The notes under the pieces: model-generated
The model's input: only the letters and a program-made list of their open reading frames with translations
What the model was told of the DNA's origin: nothing
Database searches by the model: none
From: Nanobdellota archaeon
Lineage (GTDB): Archaea; Nanobdellota; Nanobdellia; SCGC-AAA011-G17; GW2011-AR17
Length of the DNA stretch: 8,846 bases
Reading direction: 5' to 3'
Assembly: GCA_030018575.1 (NCBI GenBank)
Contig: JASEIA010000062.1
Coordinates: 1-8,846 of the forward strand
Shown: piece by piece, positions 1-6,235 of the stretch
How positions within the stretch are numbered: the stretch's first letter is position 1
How the letters are laid out: each line of letters opens with the position of its first letter
Made by a program: the position numbers and the translations under genes

Positions 1-315
1 ATTAAAAAATATTTAAGCGAAAAATATAAAAAACTTGAGGAAGAAATCCTCGTGGCGCTTAGGGCAAAATTCCCTAAGTTCATTAACGAAAAAGGAGAAT
101 TTATTGGTGCGTTGACCACTAACACAATGGAAGGTGGCAACTGGAGGATTAAAAATGAGTTAAGGACACCTTATTCAAGGTGCGATTCAATAATAGGAAG
201 GACGACCCTTATTTGTTTGAAAGATTCTATCTTTACATTCAGAGAAGGGAAACCCTGTGAGAGTTTTGCTCATAAGAACACAAACTTCTCTTTTGAGAAA
301 ATAATGTCTTTGTGA
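1..315 (+). CDS. C-terminal part of a DDE-type transposase (5' end outside window)
   Basis: The frame is open from base 1, so the gene begins before the window; 104 codons remain and stop at TGA 313-315. The segment TTNTMEGGNW has the form of the TN-x-x-E block around the last catalytic acid of many DDE transposases, which would make the Glu codon at 130-132 the catalytic residue (inference). It is followed by a basic stretch (WRIKNELRTPYSR) and a tail with DSIFTF, ESFAHKN and FSFEKI, a pattern I associate with archaeal insertion-sequence transposases. The exact IS family cannot be named from this piece. GTG at 52 or ATG at 127 are internal codons, not convincing starts. The gene is followed closely by a perfect hairpin and then by the LeuRS gene pointing towards it. 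Confidence 0.6.
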   Translation: MKKYLSEKYKKLEEEILVALRAKFPKFINEKGEFIGALTTNTMEGGNWRIKNELRTPYSRCDSIIGRTTLICLKDSIFTFREGKPCESFAHKNTNFSFEKIMSL

Positions 316-317
316 TA

Positions 318-333
318 CGCTCCTTTAGGAGCG
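318..333 (+). terminator. Hairpin directly after the transposase stop
   Basis: CGCTCCT-TT-AGGAGCG is a perfect 7-bp inverted repeat starting three bases after the transposase TGA. No T-tract follows on the plus strand, so it may be an insertion-sequence end structure or a blocking hairpin rather than a normal terminator. Confidence 0.45.
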
Positions 334-396
334 AACAAATAGACGGATATGGCTATTGCCAGCTAATCTCATTCTGCATCACGTATTTTTTGAAAA

Positions 397-417
397 ATTT
401 TCGGCTTTTCCGAAAAT
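397..417 (-). terminator. Intrinsic-type terminator for the LeuRS gene
   Basis: ATTTTCGG and CCGAAAAT form a perfect 8-bp stem with a 5-base loop. Read on the minus strand it begins 15 bases after the LeuRS stop, and the right arm runs into a T-rich stretch (AAAATTTTTC). T-tracts are the usual archaeal termination signal; the stem may add to it. Confidence 0.6.
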
Positions 418-431
418 GGCAAATCTACCAT

Positions 432-854
432 CTATTCAGCCAGTATCGCCGGCTTCGCCGGCATTGCCTGCCTTGCCTTTAGCTGGGCGCTTTTCTCTGC
501 GTCTAGAATTTCAATCTTGCAATTGAACTCTTTTTCCAGCGCTGCAACAGAATCCTTCAGCGCCTTTTCCTCTTCTTTTTTCTCGAATACGAATTCAGGC
601 AATTTTTCAGCTAATTTAGGCGCAATCTTCATTATATCCTGCCCGTGCTGCTTCAAGGGCGTTTGCATAACTGACTTGATTATCTCGCCTGCATTTCTTG
701 TGTTCAATTTCTTAACGTGCTCAACAAGCTCGTACTTCCACTTGTCTGCCGTGAACAGAGTTATCTTGCTTGGCTTCTCTATCTTTGCAAGCTCAAGAAT
801 CTTTCTTATGTCAGATGCAACATTCTCAGCAATATGCTCAATTGCCTCTGCTTT
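432..854 (-). other. Archaeal-type C-terminal tail of the LeuRS
   Basis: Residues 920-1059. Bacterial LeuRS normally ends soon after the SPFxPH...W segment (here 884-909) with a small domain containing a VQVNGK-like motif. That motif is absent. Instead there is a longer tail with DIRKILELAKI (934-944), TADKWKYEL (954-962), a helix-rich acidic/basic stretch and the end QAMPAKPAI (1048-1056). From memory this resembles the end of archaeal/eukaryotic-type LeuRS, which contacts the long variable arm of tRNA-Leu. The comparison is recalled, not computed. Confidence 0.7.
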
Positions 855-3611
855 CAAGTCAATTTTCTTCTCGTCAAAAGAAAGCCATTTTTCCAAAGAA
901 ACAAACGGCTTGTTGCCCAGCTTTTCCCAGCATTCCTCGCAGATATGCGGCATGAACGGCGATGCAATGATGCACAATGTTTCCAATGCCTTGCTCCATG
1001 CTTTCTCCCCTGCATTCTCTTTTGCCTTTTGCAGGTAATTTATGAATTCCATCAATGCAATCGCTGACATGTTGAATTTGAACCCTTCAATGCCTTCTGT
1101 CACTGCTTTTATTGCTCCTTGTGTCCTGCTAATTATTGCCTTGTCTTTAGAGCCTTTTTTGTTTGTGGCTTTTTCATCAAACAATGAAATCAGCTTATGA
1201 ACAATTCTTGAACTGCCTTCAATGCCTGCAGAGCTCCACTCCATCTCCTTTTCAGGCGAAGCGACAAACATGAGGAATAATCTTGCAGTATCAATGCCGT
1301 AATCCTTAACAATCTCATCCTGCGTTACTGTGTTGCCTGCGTTTTTTGACATCTTTTTTCCGTCCTTGTAAACCATGCCTTGGTTGAACAATGCCGAGAA
1401 TGGCTCATTGCATTTCAACAATCCCATGTCCCTCAATGCCTTTGTGAAGAACCTTGAATACATCAAATGCCCGACAGCGTGCTCTATCCCGCCTATGTAC
1501 TGGTCAACAGGCATCCAATAATCAACCGCTTTCCTGCTGAAAGCTGTTTTCTTCTCGTTCGGAGAGCAGTACCTTATGAAGTACCAGCTGCTGTCCATAA
1601 AGCCGCCCATTGTGTCTGTCTCTCTTCTTGCCTTTGCGCCGCATTTCGGGCATTTTACATTCTGAAACTTTTTGCTTGTGAGCATTGGATTGCCTTTTTC
1701 TGTAAATGTTACGTCTTCAGGCAATAAAAGAGGCAGCTCTTTCTCAGGCACAGGCACTATGCCGCATTTTTCGCAGTAAATCATCGGTATTGGCGTGCCC
1801 CAGTATCTCTGCCTTGAAATAAGCCAGTCGCGTATCTTGTAATTGACCGTTTTCCTGCCTAGCTTTTTTTGTTCTATGTATTCTGATATTTTTTCTATAC
1901 CCTTCGGGCTCTCAAGCCCGCTGAACTGCCCTGAATTAACAAGAATCCCTTCTTCTGTGTATGCCTCTGCCATCTCCAATGCTTCATTTAAAAGTTCTGG
2001 AAACTTATCTGTGCCCATATCGCCTAAGGTATAATGCCCTTTCCCCCTAATTTCAATTATCTTTCCCCCCAACGCTTCGTGGAATATTTTTACGCTCCTC
2101 TTCCCGTCTGGCTCTTCATCATCGGCAGTAAACATTGAAATACTTTTTACTCTTGATTTAATAGTTGAATCAATTGGATATTCATAAAATAGTTTCTTTT
2201 CGGGATTATCTGCAGGCGGAATTTTCCAAGGGGCCACGAGGATTAATTTATCTATGTGCCTCTTTGTTTCCCCTAACCAGCGCACTAAAAAGGCGGAACC
2301 GCAGCTATGCCCTATAAGCATAGTTCTTTCAGTTATCACATTTTTTTCAAACTCTTTTTTCCAAGCGCTATAATCTGGTTTCCATGGAGTTGGCATAACA
2401 GGGGCTTCTGCAGGAATGCCTATGGAAGAAAGCTCTTTTTTTATCCAAGGAATCCAATGTGTGTCGTAGGTTCTTTTCTTAGGGTCATTTTCGTCCTTAC
2501 TAGGGCACCCGTGTACAACAATGCAATTTCTTCCTTTTGGCTGTATCACAACCTTCAAAGGCAGATTGTATTTCCTTGCAAACTCAAAATCCCTCTGGTC
2601 GTGGGTAGGGACTGCCATTACCATGCCTGAGCCGTACTCAGCCAGTACAAAGTTTCCTGCCCAAACAGGTATTTTGTCTTTAGTTATTGGATTGACGGCG
2701 TATTTGCCTGCAAACACACCTTCCTTTCCAAGCTCGTCAATCTCTTCCCTTGATTTTGCTCGTTTGCATTTATCAGAGAAAGCCATTACCTCTGCTTCTT
2801 CTTTTGTGCCTTTTACCAGCTCTTTCAGCTTTGCGTGCTGAGCTGATATTACCATGAATGTTACGCCAAAAACAGTGTCAGGGCGTGTTGTGAATACAGG
2901 CCATGCTTTTCCATCTATTGTGAAGTTGATTATCGTGCCGTTGCTCTTACCAATCCAGTTTCTCTGTATTTCCTTTATCTTGCCAGACCAGTTGAGCTTG
3001 TCAATGTCATTCAAAAGTTCTTCTGTGTATGCTGTTGTCTTCAAAAACCACTGGCTCAATGACTTTGCCGTGACTTCTGTTCCGCAGCGCCAGCATTTGC
3101 CTGCCTCAACTTCCTCGTTTGCAAGCACTGTTTCGCAGGAAGTGCAGTAGTTGACAGGCGCCTCTCCCCTGTATGCTAATCCCTTTTCGAATAATTTTAT
3201 GAAGAAATACTGGTTCCACTTGTAGTATTCAGGCCGGTGCGTTGCCAATACCCTGCCCCAGTCATAGCTGTTTCCAAGCGCTTTCTGGTAAGCCATTATG
3301 TTTTTTATTGCGTTTTCAGTGTATTCTTTGGGGTGCACACCTTCTTTTTTTGCCGCATTCTCTGCAGGCAATCCAAACGAGTCATATCCCATAGGGTACA
3401 ATACATTGAATCCCTGCATTCTCCTGTATCTTGCAACCACGTCGCCCATTGTGTAATTTCTCACGTGCCCCATGTGCAGGTATGAAGCTGACGGGTAAGG
3501 GAACATCTCAAGGACATAGAACTTCTTCTTTTTTGGATTTTCTTTTGACTTGAATATTTTCTTCTCTTCCCAGTGCCTTTGCCACTTGTCCTGTATTGCC
3601 CTGAAGTCCAT
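432..3611 (-). CDS. leuS: Leucyl-tRNA synthetase, bacterial-type core with inserted serine hydrolase and archaeal-type tail
   Basis: Class I enzyme that charges tRNA-Leu with leucine. The signature HMGH is at residues 46-49 in a bacterial-type context (FPYPSASYLHMGHVRNY; LYPMGYDSFGLPAENAA at 71-87). One zinc-type cluster is C156/C159/C173/C176; a second pair set is C613/C616 and C654/C657. The editing domain has TTRPDTVFG at 241-249 and HDQRD at 337-341. Residues 361-545 are an extra alpha/beta hydrolase (listed separately); without them the protein is about 874 residues, the normal size. The catalytic lysine loop is KMSKN at 753-757, with Asn instead of the last Ser of KMSKS. There is no leucine-specific domain before it, as I recall for Bacillus-type enzymes. 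From about residue 920 the tail looks archaeal and ends QAMPAKPAILAE. The start is supported by a TATA box 26 bases upstream, implying a leaderless mRNA. Confidence 0.97.
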   Translation of the reverse strand: MDFRAIQDKWQRHWEEKKIFKSKENPKKKKFYVLEMFPYPSASYLHMGHVRNYTMGDVVARYRRMQGFNVLYPMGYDSFGLPAENAAKKEGVHPKEYTENAIKNIMAYQKALGNSYDWGRVLATHRPEYYKWNQYFFIKLFEKGLAYRGEAPVNYCTSCETVLANEEVEAGKCWRCGTEVTAKSLSQWFLKTTAYTEELLNDIDKLNWSGKIKEIQRNWIGKSNGTIINFTIDGKAWPVFTTRPDTVFGVTFMVISAQHAKLKELVKGTKEEAEVMAFSDKCKRAKSREEIDELGKEGVFAGKYAVNPITKDKIPVWAGNFVLAEYGSGMVMAVPTHDQRDFEFARKYNLPLKVVIQPKGRNCIVVHGCPSKDENDPKKRTYDTHWIPWIKKELSSIGIPAEAPVMPTPWKPDYSAWKKEFEKNVITERTMLIGHSCGSAFLVRWLGETKRHIDKLILVAPWKIPPADNPEKKLFYEYPIDSTIKSRVKSISMFTADDEEPDGKRSVKIFHEALGGKIIEIRGKGHYTLGDMGTDKFPELLNEALEMAEAYTEEGILVNSGQFSGLESPKGIEKISEYIEQKKLGRKTVNYKIRDWLISRQRYWGTPIPMIYCEKCGIVPVPEKELPLLLPEDVTFTEKGNPMLTSKKFQNVKCPKCGAKARRETDTMGGFMDSSWYFIRYCSPNEKKTAFSRKAVDYWMPVDQYIGGIEHAVGHLMYSRFFTKALRDMGLLKCNEPFSALFNQGMVYKDGKKMSKNAGNTVTQDEIVKDYGIDTARLFLMFVASPEKEMEWSSAGIEGSSRIVHKLISLFDEKATNKKGSKDKAIISRTQGAIKAVTEGIEGFKFNMSAIALMEFINYLQKAKENAGEKAWSKALETLCIIASPFMPHICEECWEKLGNKPFVSLEKWLSFDEKKIDLKAEAIEHIAENVASDIRKILELAKIEKPSKITLFTADKWKYELVEHVKKLNTRNAGEIIKSVMQTPLKQHGQDIMKIAPKLAEKLPEFVFEKKEEEKALKDSVAALEKEFNCKIEILDAEKSAQLKARQAMPAKPAILAE
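1977..2531 (-). other. Alpha/beta serine hydrolase domain (RBBP9/YdeN-like) inserted in the LeuRS editing domain
   Basis: Residues 361-545 of the LeuRS match a whole freestanding hydrolase fold rather than a loop extension. They open with a beta strand and oxyanion-type turn (NCIVVHGCP, 362-370), then an amphipathic helix (WIPWIKKEL), the nucleophile elbow GHSCGS with S436, the strand LILVAPW at 456-462, an acid region TADDEEP with D497/D498, and the histidine in GKGHYTLGD (H526). This order and length (about 185 residues) fit the RBBP9/YdeN family (Pfam Ser_hydrolase). The domain sits between PLKVVIQP and EAYTEEGILVNSG, which are nearly adjacent in ordinary bacterial LeuRS. The reading frame is continuous on both sides. 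Codons differ from the host gene: Phe is TTT in 5 of 6 cases here, but TTC in 5 of 6 in the first 80 residues of the LeuRS. Activity and substrate are unknown. Confidence 0.88.
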
Positions 3612-3632
3612 AAGGGGATAAGAGATTATATG

Positions 3633-3642
3633 TTTATATAAA
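3633..3642 (-). promoter_or_regulatory. TATA box of the LeuRS gene
   Basis: TTTATATAAA is centred about 26 bases before the LeuRS ATG (3609-3611). At this spacing archaeal transcription would start at or next to the ATG, giving a leaderless mRNA. No Shine-Dalgarno sequence is needed or clearly seen. Confidence 0.7.
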
Positions 3643-3678
3643 TGTTTTGGGCATCGTCGGAAAAGGCGGCTTTAAGCC

Positions 3679-3692
3679 AAATCTTTATTAAC
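3679..3692 (+). promoter_or_regulatory. TATA-like box and short leader of the 181-residue gene
   Basis: AAATCTTTATTAAC lies about 36 bases before the ATG at 3723, predicting a leader of roughly ten bases. GAGGGC just before the start (3713-3718) is a plausible Shine-Dalgarno match. The site is divergent from the LeuRS promoter in the same 111-bp gap. Confidence 0.5.
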
Positions 3693-3722
3693 TTTCCCTG
3701 CCTTCCTTAATGCGAGGGCAAT

Positions 3723-4268
3723 ATGAACTTTAAGAGGCTGGAAGCAAAACTTGATGCTGACAATTTCTTTGGGCAGGCGCAGATAAACCAAATGGGCGTA
3801 ACCATGGAGTATTTCCCGGGCAGGTACAAGTTTGTTTCAGTGCCTGTCTTGATGGGAGGCAGGGGCATCTCCTCTACCCTGATAAAATTCACAGCCCCCT
3901 ATGCAATCACAGAGATAAGGACAGGCACTGTCACTTCCCAGAGGAAGCTTTCCAGCATGGAAATGAAAGCTGTTGAAAACAGCGGCAGCCTGGCAAACTA
4001 CCTTTGGGCTGACCCGAGGTACGTGTTCAAGTTTGCCACGGACATCCAGAAAATGACAAAGAATTCCTTTCTGGTAAGGATTTATGACAAGCACGCAATG
4101 AGGAGGGCTAAAAGGGCGCTGGATGAAAATCTATGGGACTCGGCAGAGCCTTTCGTAATCACTGCTGAAATGCAGTTCAAGAATAACCTGATAACAAAGA
4201 TGAAGATAAGGGAAGCAATGAAAGAAGGATTTATTACTGATGAAAGGGAAATAAGATTTTACAGGTAG
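3723..4268 (+). CDS. Unrecognised 181-residue protein
   Basis: I do not recognise a family. The frame is long, has its own promoter-like region and codon use similar to its neighbours, so it is very likely a real gene. The protein is soluble in appearance: no signal peptide and no membrane segment. It is basic overall with no cysteines. The first third is strand-rich with aromatic residues (MEYFPGRYKFVSVPVLMGGRG), followed by TLIKFTAPYAITEIRTGTVT. The second half is more helical, with basic stretches such as KHAMRRAKRAL and a repeated Lys/Met pattern (LITKMKIREAMKEGF). ATG 3723 is preferred because GAGGGC lies 4 bases upstream and a TATA-like box lies before it. It is followed 47 bases later by the ion channel gene, which has its own TATA box, so the two need not be co-transcribed. 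Confidence 0.8.
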   Translation: MNFKRLEAKLDADNFFGQAQINQMGVTMEYFPGRYKFVSVPVLMGGRGISSTLIKFTAPYAITEIRTGTVTSQRKLSSMEMKAVENSGSLANYLWADPRYVFKFATDIQKMTKNSFLVRIYDKHAMRRAKRALDENLWDSAEPFVITAEMQFKNNLITKMKIREAMKEGFITDEREIRFYR

Positions 4269-4283
4269 GGGGCAATTCGCAAC

Positions 4284-4296
4284 TTTTATAAATAAC
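4284..4296 (+). promoter_or_regulatory. TATA box of the ion channel gene
   Basis: CTTTTATAAATAA is centred about 26 bases before the ATG at 4316, the distance expected for a leaderless archaeal transcript. It begins 15 bases after the stop of the preceding gene. Confidence 0.65.
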
Positions 4297-4315
4297 TTCT
4301 TTTATTATTTTCAAC

Positions 4316-5206
4316 ATGAAAAGGATTTTAATGCTTGCGCTGGCGCTTTTGATGCTTTTGCCTGCTGCGTCTGCGCAGAACGTGGACGTTGGATTGTACA
4401 TACTTAACTTAGGCAAGTTTGACATCTCCTCCGGGGCTTTCACAGCTGATTTTTACCTTTCAATGAAATGCGAAGGCAAGTGCTCTGACTTTGAGTTCGT
4501 GAACGGAAGGGCTTCTTCAGTGGACAAAATAACTGATGAGCCTAACGAGAAGTTTTACAGGATACAGGCTGCTTTGAACAGCCCTGTTGATCTTAAGTCA
4601 TTCCCTTTTGACAGCCAGAAGATGCAGATAATACTGGAGGACAAGACAAATACAATTGGCAGCCTTGTTTATGTTCCTATTGAAGCAGAAAGCGGCATTG
4701 ATGACTCAATTGTATTTCCCGGCTGGAACATTGACGGCAGGACAATCGAGGTAAAAGAGCATTACTACAAGCCGTACAATGAAACATATTCGCAGTATGT
4801 GTTTGATGTCAATATTTCAAGAATCGCGTTCAACTCATTTTTGAAGACATTTTTGCCTGTATTCTTCATTGTAATGGTCACGATGTTCAGCTTTGTGCTT
4901 GACCCTGACAAGATTACAACCAGATTGGGAATGGCGGGCTCAAGCCTGGTGGGAGCTGTAATGTTTCACATAGCAATCTCAAACCAGATACCACCTGTAG
5001 GGTACATGACTTTGGCAGACAAGTTCATGATATTCACTTATTTCATACTTCTTGTTACATTCCTCCTGAATGTCATAATGCTTGAGCTGCACGAGAGAAA
5101 GCAGGAAGCCAAGCTGATGAGAATGCACAGGCTGACTGAGTTCAGCATGCTTGGGATAGTTCCGCTGCTTTACGTGTTGTTCTTTGTGTTTGCTTTTATA
5201 TTTTAA
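4316..5206 (+). CDS. Pentameric ligand-gated ion channel subunit (Cys-loop superfamily, prokaryotic type)
   Basis: Expected to form a five-subunit channel in the cell membrane that opens on binding a ligand or protons outside the cell. Residues 1-20 are a clear signal peptide ending ASA. The extracellular domain contains SFPFDSQKMQ (95-104), the FPFD core of the Cys-loop, without the two flanking cysteines, as in bacterial GLIC and ELIC. M1 is about 174-195 with the conserved Leu-Pro at 180-181, M2 about 203-222 (RLGMAGSSLVGAVMF), then the M2-M3 turn IPPVGYMTLAD, M3 about 236-256 and M4 about 277-296. At 296 residues it is shorter than GLIC (about 360 by recollection); the shortening is in the extracellular domain, roughly 150 residues. 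Cysteines C52 and C56 form a CEGKC pair near the N-terminus that could be a small disulfide or metal loop. Ion selectivity and ligand cannot be read from the sequence. Confidence 0.92.
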   Translation: MKRILMLALALLMLLPAASAQNVDVGLYILNLGKFDISSGAFTADFYLSMKCEGKCSDFEFVNGRASSVDKITDEPNEKFYRIQAALNSPVDLKSFPFDSQKMQIILEDKTNTIGSLVYVPIEAESGIDDSIVFPGWNIDGRTIEVKEHYYKPYNETYSQYVFDVNISRIAFNSFLKTFLPVFFIVMVTMFSFVLDPDKITTRLGMAGSSLVGAVMFHIAISNQIPPVGYMTLADKFMIFTYFILLVTFLLNVIMLELHERKQEAKLMRMHRLTEFSMLGIVPLLYVLFFVFAFIF

Positions 5207-5248
5207 AAGGAGGCAGGGGATTTACAAAGTGCAATTTAAGGTATATGT

Positions 5249-5292
5249 GTGAATTTCACTTAAATTCAGAAAAGTGAACGCAGTGTGTTCAC
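5249..5292. repeat. Two nested dyads built from GTGAA/TTCAC
   Basis: GTGAA-T-TTCAC (5249-5259) is a perfect 11-base palindrome. GTGAAC and GTTCAC (5274-5279 and 5287-5292) form a second dyad with a 7-base loop. The arms can also pair across the dyads. They may be transcript-end hairpins for the ion channel mRNA or a protein-binding site. Confidence 0.45.
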
Positions 5293-5343
5293 AATTGAGC
5301 TGGATGCATTACCTTACCCCGAGGATTTGAAAATGGCTGCTGA

Positions 5344-5364
5344 AGGCGCTTGCTCGCCTCTTTT
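5344..5364 (+). terminator. Possible terminator between convergent genes
   Basis: AGGCG-CTTGCT-CGCCT is a 5-bp GC-rich stem followed on the plus strand by CTTTT. It lies about 140 bases after the ion channel stop and could act on both strands. The stem is short, so support is modest. Confidence 0.4.
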
Positions 5365-5394
5365 ATGATTTGCGCCGGAAATCAGGTTATGGTT

Positions 5395-5751
5395 TCAAGA
5401 ATTGCCGTGATTTCCTTCCTGTTTTAACAAATGCTTTATCTTTCCTTTTAATTTCGGCAGGTCTGTTTTAACAATCGCCCATGTCAGCTCAAGGTCTATC
5501 CCAAAATATCCATGGATGAGCTTGTCCCTTGTCTTTGCCATTTCTGCCCATGGCACTTCAGCATGCTTTTCCCTGAATTCTGCCGGGATATTCTTGTCGG
5601 CTTCGCCTATAATCTCTATCCGCCTTATAACTGCATCCTGCAGCTTTTAGTCCCTGAAGAACTTTTCTTTTGTGCTGCCTTTTGTAAAGGATTCTATGCG
5701 CTCAATGCTTTCCAGAATATGGGCCAGAAATACAGATGTGTCTTTTGTCAA
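5395..5751 (-). pseudogene. HEPN toxin (HepT/DUF86 family) interrupted by an in-frame TAA
   Basis: Reading the minus strand from TTG at 5751 gives a 118-codon frame of normal HepT length, with one TAA at codon 35 (5647-5649). The frame otherwise matches the family throughout: KLQDAVIRRIEIIGEA (36-51), VPWAEMAKTRDKLIHGYFGIDL (66-87), then the usual C-terminal helix. The ribonuclease motif RX4HXY is intact as R75, H80, Y82; in characterised pairs this Tyr is AMPylated by the antitoxin. The start overlaps the MNT stop by four bases (TTGA), as in coupled pairs. Codon 35 falls where relatives usually have a charged residue, so TAA is one base change from GAA, AAA or CAA. The next ATG is codon 71, too late to rebuild the fold. 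Nonsense mutation is favoured; a sequencing error is possible. Confidence 0.85.
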
Positions 5752-6047
5752 AGGATTCTTACCTCTTCACTCATTATGCGGCTCTTCAGCATCGGGTGTA
5801 TTGAATTATAGGTTATTACATCGGCTTTTCTTCCAAGCCGCTTTTCAAGCTGGATTTCAAGGCTTGCCAGACTAAGAAGGCTCTTCTTTCCCCTGAATTT
5901 TACAAGTATGTCAACGTCGCTTTTCTTCTTTGCCTTTCCTTTTGCATAAGAGCCGAAAATGCCTGCTCTTGACACTCCATTTCTCTTAAGGATAGGCATG
6001 ATTGTACGCCTTATCCTCCTTACATCATTTGCCTTATTTGGTTTCAT
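5748..6047 (-). CDS. MntA-like nucleotidyltransferase antitoxin
   Basis: A minimal nucleotidyltransferase of 99 residues, normal length for the antitoxin of HEPN/MNT toxin-antitoxin pairs. The signature GSX10DXD is complete: G32-S33, then ten residues, then D44 and D46 (KKSDVDILV). D76 in KADVITY is the likely third metal-binding Asp. In characterised pairs MntA transfers AMP to the toxin tyrosine and so blocks its RNase activity. The gene lies directly upstream of the HEPN remnant with a four-base overlap, the usual order and coupling. A TATA-like box about 27 bases before the ATG suggests a leaderless start. With the toxin broken, this gene may be a leftover, may protect against related toxins elsewhere, or may have a functional toxin if the stop is an error. 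Confidence 0.93.
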   Translation of the reverse strand: MKPNKANDVRRIRRTIMPILKRNGVSRAGIFGSYAKGKAKKKSDVDILVKFRGKKSLLSLASLEIQLEKRLGRKADVITYNSIHPMLKSRIMSEEVRIL

Positions 6048-6235
6048 AAGAATACTATAGCAGTTTTAGGGTTATAAGCGTTTCTGTTGAGCGTATGGGG
6101 CTTAACTGTGGCTGACGCACTAAGGGGTGCATGGGGTATTGCTGCGTTTATTTTCTAGAAAAGGCGGCAGGGAATAATCCCCTTTTTCTTAACAGCATGT
6201 TCTGTCCCTGAACCCTTGTTTAGGGCTTAATTCGC
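6048..6235. other. Intergenic region between zincin and MNT genes
   Basis: 188 bases with no convincing coding frame. It contains the MNT promoter at its left end. AAAAGG (6159-6164) and CCTTTT (6181-6186) flank a smaller GGG/CCC stem, and this structure could end the zincin transcript on the minus strand. ATGGGG/AAGGGG-like G-runs occur at about 6095-6136 without an evident structure. Confidence 0.5.
6070..6079 (-). promoter_or_regulatory. TATA-like box of the MNT/HEPN operon
   Basis: On the minus strand GCTTATAACC is centred about 27 bases before the MNT ATG (6045-6047), the leaderless archaeal spacing. Confidence 0.5.

Larger units (their letters stand above)
5207..5394. other. Convergent intergenic region
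   Basis: 188 bases between the ion channel gene (plus) and the HEPN remnant (minus). No coding frame or tRNA is apparent. It holds two inverted-repeat dyads (5249-5292) and a GC hairpin followed by T residues (5344-5364), both listed separately. Confidence 0.6.

Noticed and set aside
517..1038. Long plus-strand frames opposite LeuRS (also at 717-1067, 2307-2841, 2854-3485)
   Set aside because: They are Ser/Cys/Phe-rich mirror frames of the strongly supported minus-strand gene, with no promoter or domain.
1977..2531. The LeuRS insertion as an intein
   Set aside because: It lacks a Cys/Ser at the first position, a terminal His-Asn, and intein blocks. It has a hydrolase nucleophile elbow and triad order instead.
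1977..2531. The insertion as the known leucine-specific domain of bacterial LeuRS
   Set aside because: That domain is small and lies just before KMSKS; here that site (about residues 745-752) is short and the insertion is in CP1.
5207..5394. tRNA or structured RNA gene in the convergent spacer
   Set aside because: There is no T-loop GTTCRA followed by an acceptor stem and no cloverleaf pairing; only simple hairpins are present.
5647..5649. Stop-codon recoding in the HEPN gene
   Set aside because: The codon is TAA, not TAG or TGA as used for pyrrolysine or selenocysteine, and TAA ends the channel and ATPase genes normally.
5512..5875. Plus-strand frames over the MNT/HEPN pair
   Set aside because: They are antisense to frames with clear family motifs and have unusual Cys-rich composition.
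6159..6187. AAAAGG(C/A)GGC repeats at about 3660, 5207 and 6160 as a dispersed repeat family
   Set aside because: The shared part is about ten bases with differing surroundings, which chance could produce in this composition.
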